Below are positions 6,068 to 7,422 of a DNA stretch of 7,422 nucleotides, in pieces. How positions within the stretch are numbered: the first letter of the stretch is position 1; each line of letters opens with the position of its first letter. The notes under the pieces are model-generated. The model searched no databases and was not told where the DNA came from. It worked only from the letters and a program-made list of their open reading frames with translations. The stretch is taken from NCBI GenBank assembly GCA_023231445.1, contig JALNVF010000144.1:1-7422 (forward strand). The letters are read 5' to 3'. A program made the translations under genes and the position numbers. The stretch is from Treponema sp. (GTDB lineage Bacteria > Spirochaetota > Spirochaetia > Treponematales > Treponemataceae).

Positions 6068-6499
6068 ATGACTATTAACCAGATTTCAGTATTTCTTGAA
6101 AATAAACCGGGAACGCTTTCCGGTCTTACAGAAACACTTGCAGAAAATAACATAAACATGCGTGCAATGTCGCTTGCCGACACATCAGACTTCGGTATTG
6201 CACGTATTATTGCCGACAATGCGGATGAAACGGCAGCTCTGTTACGCAAAAATGAATATGTCGTAAAAGTAACGCCCGTACTCGCCCTTGAAATTCCCGA
6301 TGAAGCAGGAAGTCTTAACAGAATACTCAAGCTGCTGGGAACAAAAGGATGCAATGTGGAATACATGTACGGTTTTACCGGCAGAAAAACGAACAGTGCA
6401 TATATGATTATGCGCGCTACTAACGTTTCTGAAGCCGAAAAAATGCTTGAAAATTCGGGTATCCACCTTGTTGGAACCATAGAGCTTGAAAAAGTTTAA
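6068..6499 (+). CDS. Tandem ACT-domain protein, probable amino-acid sensor
   Basis: A 143-residue protein made of two ACT domains and nothing else: about 6-66 (starting ISVFLENKPGTLSGL) and about 71-140 (starting VLALEIPDEAGSLNRIL). Both contain the strand-turn-helix entry with a P-x-x-G or K-P-G turn (P14-G15; P77 to G81) where ACT domains bind small ligands, usually amino acids. No catalytic domain is attached. AAGGAG at 6054-6059 supports ATG 6068. It follows paaK by 56 bp with no terminator between, so they form an operon. ACT proteins of this kind repeatedly neighbour PaaK-type ligases and IorAB in anaerobes. By inference this one senses an aromatic amino acid and modulates the ligase or IorAB, but the target is unproven. 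Confidence 0.88.
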   Translation: MTINQISVFLENKPGTLSGLTETLAENNINMRAMSLADTSDFGIARIIADNADETAALLRKNEYVVKVTPVLALEIPDEAGSLNRILKLLGTKGCNVEYMYGFTGRKTNSAYMIMRATNVSEAEKMLENSGIHLVGTIELEKV

Positions 6500-6523
6500 A
6501 TAGAAAATCCTGCTGTAACTATC

Positions 6524-6577
6524 ATGTGTTCTCTGCGGGAAGTATAAAAAAACTTCAGAGAACATATATTTCTTCCT
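6524..6577 (+). terminator. Probable terminator after the paaK-ACT unit
   Basis: TGTTCTCTG (6527-6535) pairs perfectly with CAGAGAACA (6556-6564). The stem extends outward by three more pairs (one G-U) and inward by AAGT/ACTT (6540-6543 with 6552-6555) around an A-rich loop, with CGGG bulged. A broken T-rich tract (ATTTCTTCCTT) follows. The stem is strong but the U-run is poor, so termination may be partial. Confidence 0.55.
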
Positions 6578-6628
6578 TAAATATAATCAATCCGGTAAAA
6601 ATAAAATCAGTACTTTAAATCTTATTCA

Positions 6629-6662
6629 TCAATTAAACCTTATTTATATTCGGTTTAATTGA
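6629..6662. repeat. 11-bp perfect inverted repeat in the intergenic region
   Basis: TCAATTAAACC (6629-6639) and GGTTTAATTGA (6652-6662) are exact reverse complements with a 12-bp spacer. It lies about 40 bp upstream of the TTGACA box of the next gene. The lack of an immediate T-run and the AT-rich stem argue against a terminator. An operator or activator site for the solute-binding protein gene is the simplest guess. Confidence 0.45.
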
Positions 6663-6701
6663 ATTATATTGTTTTTGTTAAAAATAAATCACTTTATTTA
6701 C

Positions 6702-6730
6702 TTGACAAATGCAATTTTCGGTCACATACT
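6702..6730 (+). promoter_or_regulatory. Candidate promoter of the solute-binding protein gene
   Basis: A perfect TTGACA (6702-6707) is followed after 17 bp by CATACT (6725-6730, four of six to TATAAT), giving a start near 6737 and a leader of about 65 nt. The leader carries the palindrome at 6754-6781 and a strong ribosome site. The weak -10 beside a perfect -35 fits a regulated promoter. Confidence 0.5.
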
Positions 6731-6753
6731 TGGATTATATCAAGATAAACTGA

Positions 6754-6781
6754 TTATGTATCATAATTATTTGATACATAA
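6754..6781. promoter_or_regulatory. 10-bp inverted repeat just downstream of the promoter, possible operator
   Basis: TTATGTATCA (6754-6763) and TGATACATAA (6772-6781) are exact reverse complements with an 8-bp AT centre. The position, 20-45 bp after the presumed transcript start and 8 bp before the ribosome site, suits a repressor roadblock for a sugar-uptake gene. As RNA it could also form a hairpin near the ribosome site. The half-site TGTATCATA also occurs before iorA at 259-267. Confidence 0.45.
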
Positions 6782-6801
6782 AAACTACAGGAGGTCATTA
6801 T

Positions 6802-7422
6802 ATGACAAAAAAAATTTCAAGACTATGCATATTTGCTGTTTCTTTGTTTATTGCAAACTGTGCATCTCTCATCGCCGATGATTACCCCGCGTACAAAGGT
6901 AAACCGTGCGAATTGACAATGTGGGCATGGACAAGCAATGAAAATTATGCAATTGAAGAATTTCAAAAAGCTTATCCTACAATCAAAGTTAAATGGAATA
7001 ATATGGGAGACGGTTCTGCAGAATACACTAAAGTCATGACTGCAACTACAGCCGGGAAGGGACTGCCGGATGTCATTATGTGTGAATATACTTATGCACC
7101 GCAGATGATGGAATACGGCAGTTTCCAGCCGATTAATAAGTGGGTCTCAAAAAAAACGTATTTAAAATACTATCCTGAAGTAACCTTAAAATCAACTTCA
7201 ATGGATGGAAAGATTTATGGTACACCACAGGACAGCGGTGCTTCAATTATGGTCTATCGTAAAGATATCTTTGACAAATATGGTCTTACCGTCCCAACGA
7301 CATGGGATGAATTTGCAGTACAGGCAGAAAAACTCCACAAAGCAGATCCATCAATTAATATGTTTTCCTTCCCGCAGGGCTGGGTTCTTGAACCACTGGG
7401 ACTTGTATGGCAGGCAGGGGGA
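6802..7422 (+). CDS. ABC-transporter extracellular solute-binding protein, family 1 (N-terminal part)
   Basis: The first 207 codons of a gene that runs off the right edge in an open frame. ATG 6802 is set by AGGAGGT at 6789-6795 with a 6-nt gap. Residues 2-25 are an export signal: MTKK, a hydrophobic stretch, then either cysteine 20 after LFIAN (a relaxed, spirochaete-style lipobox) or a type I site after LIA at 25. The mature part has the SBP_bac_1 pattern: LTMWAW at the first strand, a helix with AIEEFQKAYPTIKVKW, GKGLPDVIM, a YGTPQDSGASIMVYRKDIFDKYGL hinge region (about 139-162), then VPTTWDEF. Such proteins usually bind mono- or oligosaccharides outside the inner membrane and deliver them to a two-permease ABC importer, whose genes would lie beyond the window. 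The ligand cannot be told. It has its own promoter and is unrelated in role to the upstream aromatic genes. Confidence 0.9.
   Translation, partial: MTKKISRLCIFAVSLFIANCASLIADDYPAYKGKPCELTMWAWTSNENYAIEEFQKAYPTIKVKWNNMGDGSAEYTKVMTATTAGKGLPDVIMCEYTYAPQMMEYGSFQPINKWVSKKTYLKYYPEVTLKSTSMDGKIYGTPQDSGASIMVYRKDIFDKYGLTVPTTWDEFAVQAEKLHKADPSINMFSFPQGWVLEPLGLVWQAGG

Noticed and set aside
6061..6480. 139-codon minus-strand ORF opposite the ACT gene
   Set aside because: Fully antisense to a gene with a clear ribosome site and two ACT domains; its own translation is Ser/Phe-rich without a recognisable family.
6669..6881. 70-codon plus-strand ORF overlapping the start of the solute-binding protein gene
   Set aside because: It runs through the promoter and ribosome site and into the signal peptide in another frame, has no ribosome site and no recognisable protein.

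Overview
The window looks like a stretch of chromosome from a strict anaerobe. It carries an oxygen-sensitive, ferredoxin-linked 2-oxoacid oxidoreductase (IorAB), a phenylacetate-CoA-ligase-type enzyme and an ACT-domain protein. These three recur together in anaerobic bacteria and archaea that interconvert aromatic amino acids and arylacetates. Moderate GC with AT-rich spacers, the gene repertoire, a non-standard (spirochaete-like) candidate lipobox on the last gene and a c-di-GMP protein suggest a treponeme-like spirochaete. This is an impression rather than a proof, and a clostridial host is the main alternative.

Layout. (1) 1-237 is the C-terminal end of a DHH/DHHA1 phosphoesterase. (2) 321-2650 holds iorA and iorB, 11 bp apart, forming the two subunits of indolepyruvate:ferredoxin oxidoreductase. 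(3) 2651-2824 is non-coding, with two CAAG-capped REP-like hairpins and then a bidirectional terminator. (4) 2825-4093 on the minus strand encodes a GGDEF-EAL protein with a degenerate GGDEF and an apparently complete EAL phosphodiesterase. It may be translationally coupled to a 16-codon upstream ORF. (5) 4150-4236 is a divergent control region centred on a perfect 17+17 bp palindrome carrying mirrored TATAAT boxes. (6) 4237-4632 is a small XRE-type regulator. (7) 4701-6499 is a paaK-like aryl-CoA ligase followed by a tandem ACT-domain protein, closed by a probable terminator. (8) 6568-6801 is an AT-rich control region with two inverted repeats and a TTGACA promoter. (9) 6802 to the window edge is the start of an exported ABC-transporter solute-binding protein (family 1).

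How the parts fit. IorAB would convert indole-, phenyl- or hydroxyphenylpyruvate plus CoA and oxidised ferredoxin to the aryl-acetyl-CoA, CO2 and reduced ferredoxin, or run in reverse. The PaaK-type ligase links aryl-acetyl-CoA to the free arylacetate, and the ACT protein could sense an aromatic amino acid. The most notable feature is that these two halves of one pathway are separated by a divergent XRE / c-di-GMP phosphodiesterase pair with its own symmetrical operator and by REP-like hairpins. The pair looks like a regulatory module lodged inside an ancestral operon. I saw no CRISPR array, rRNA, tRNA or transposase gene.
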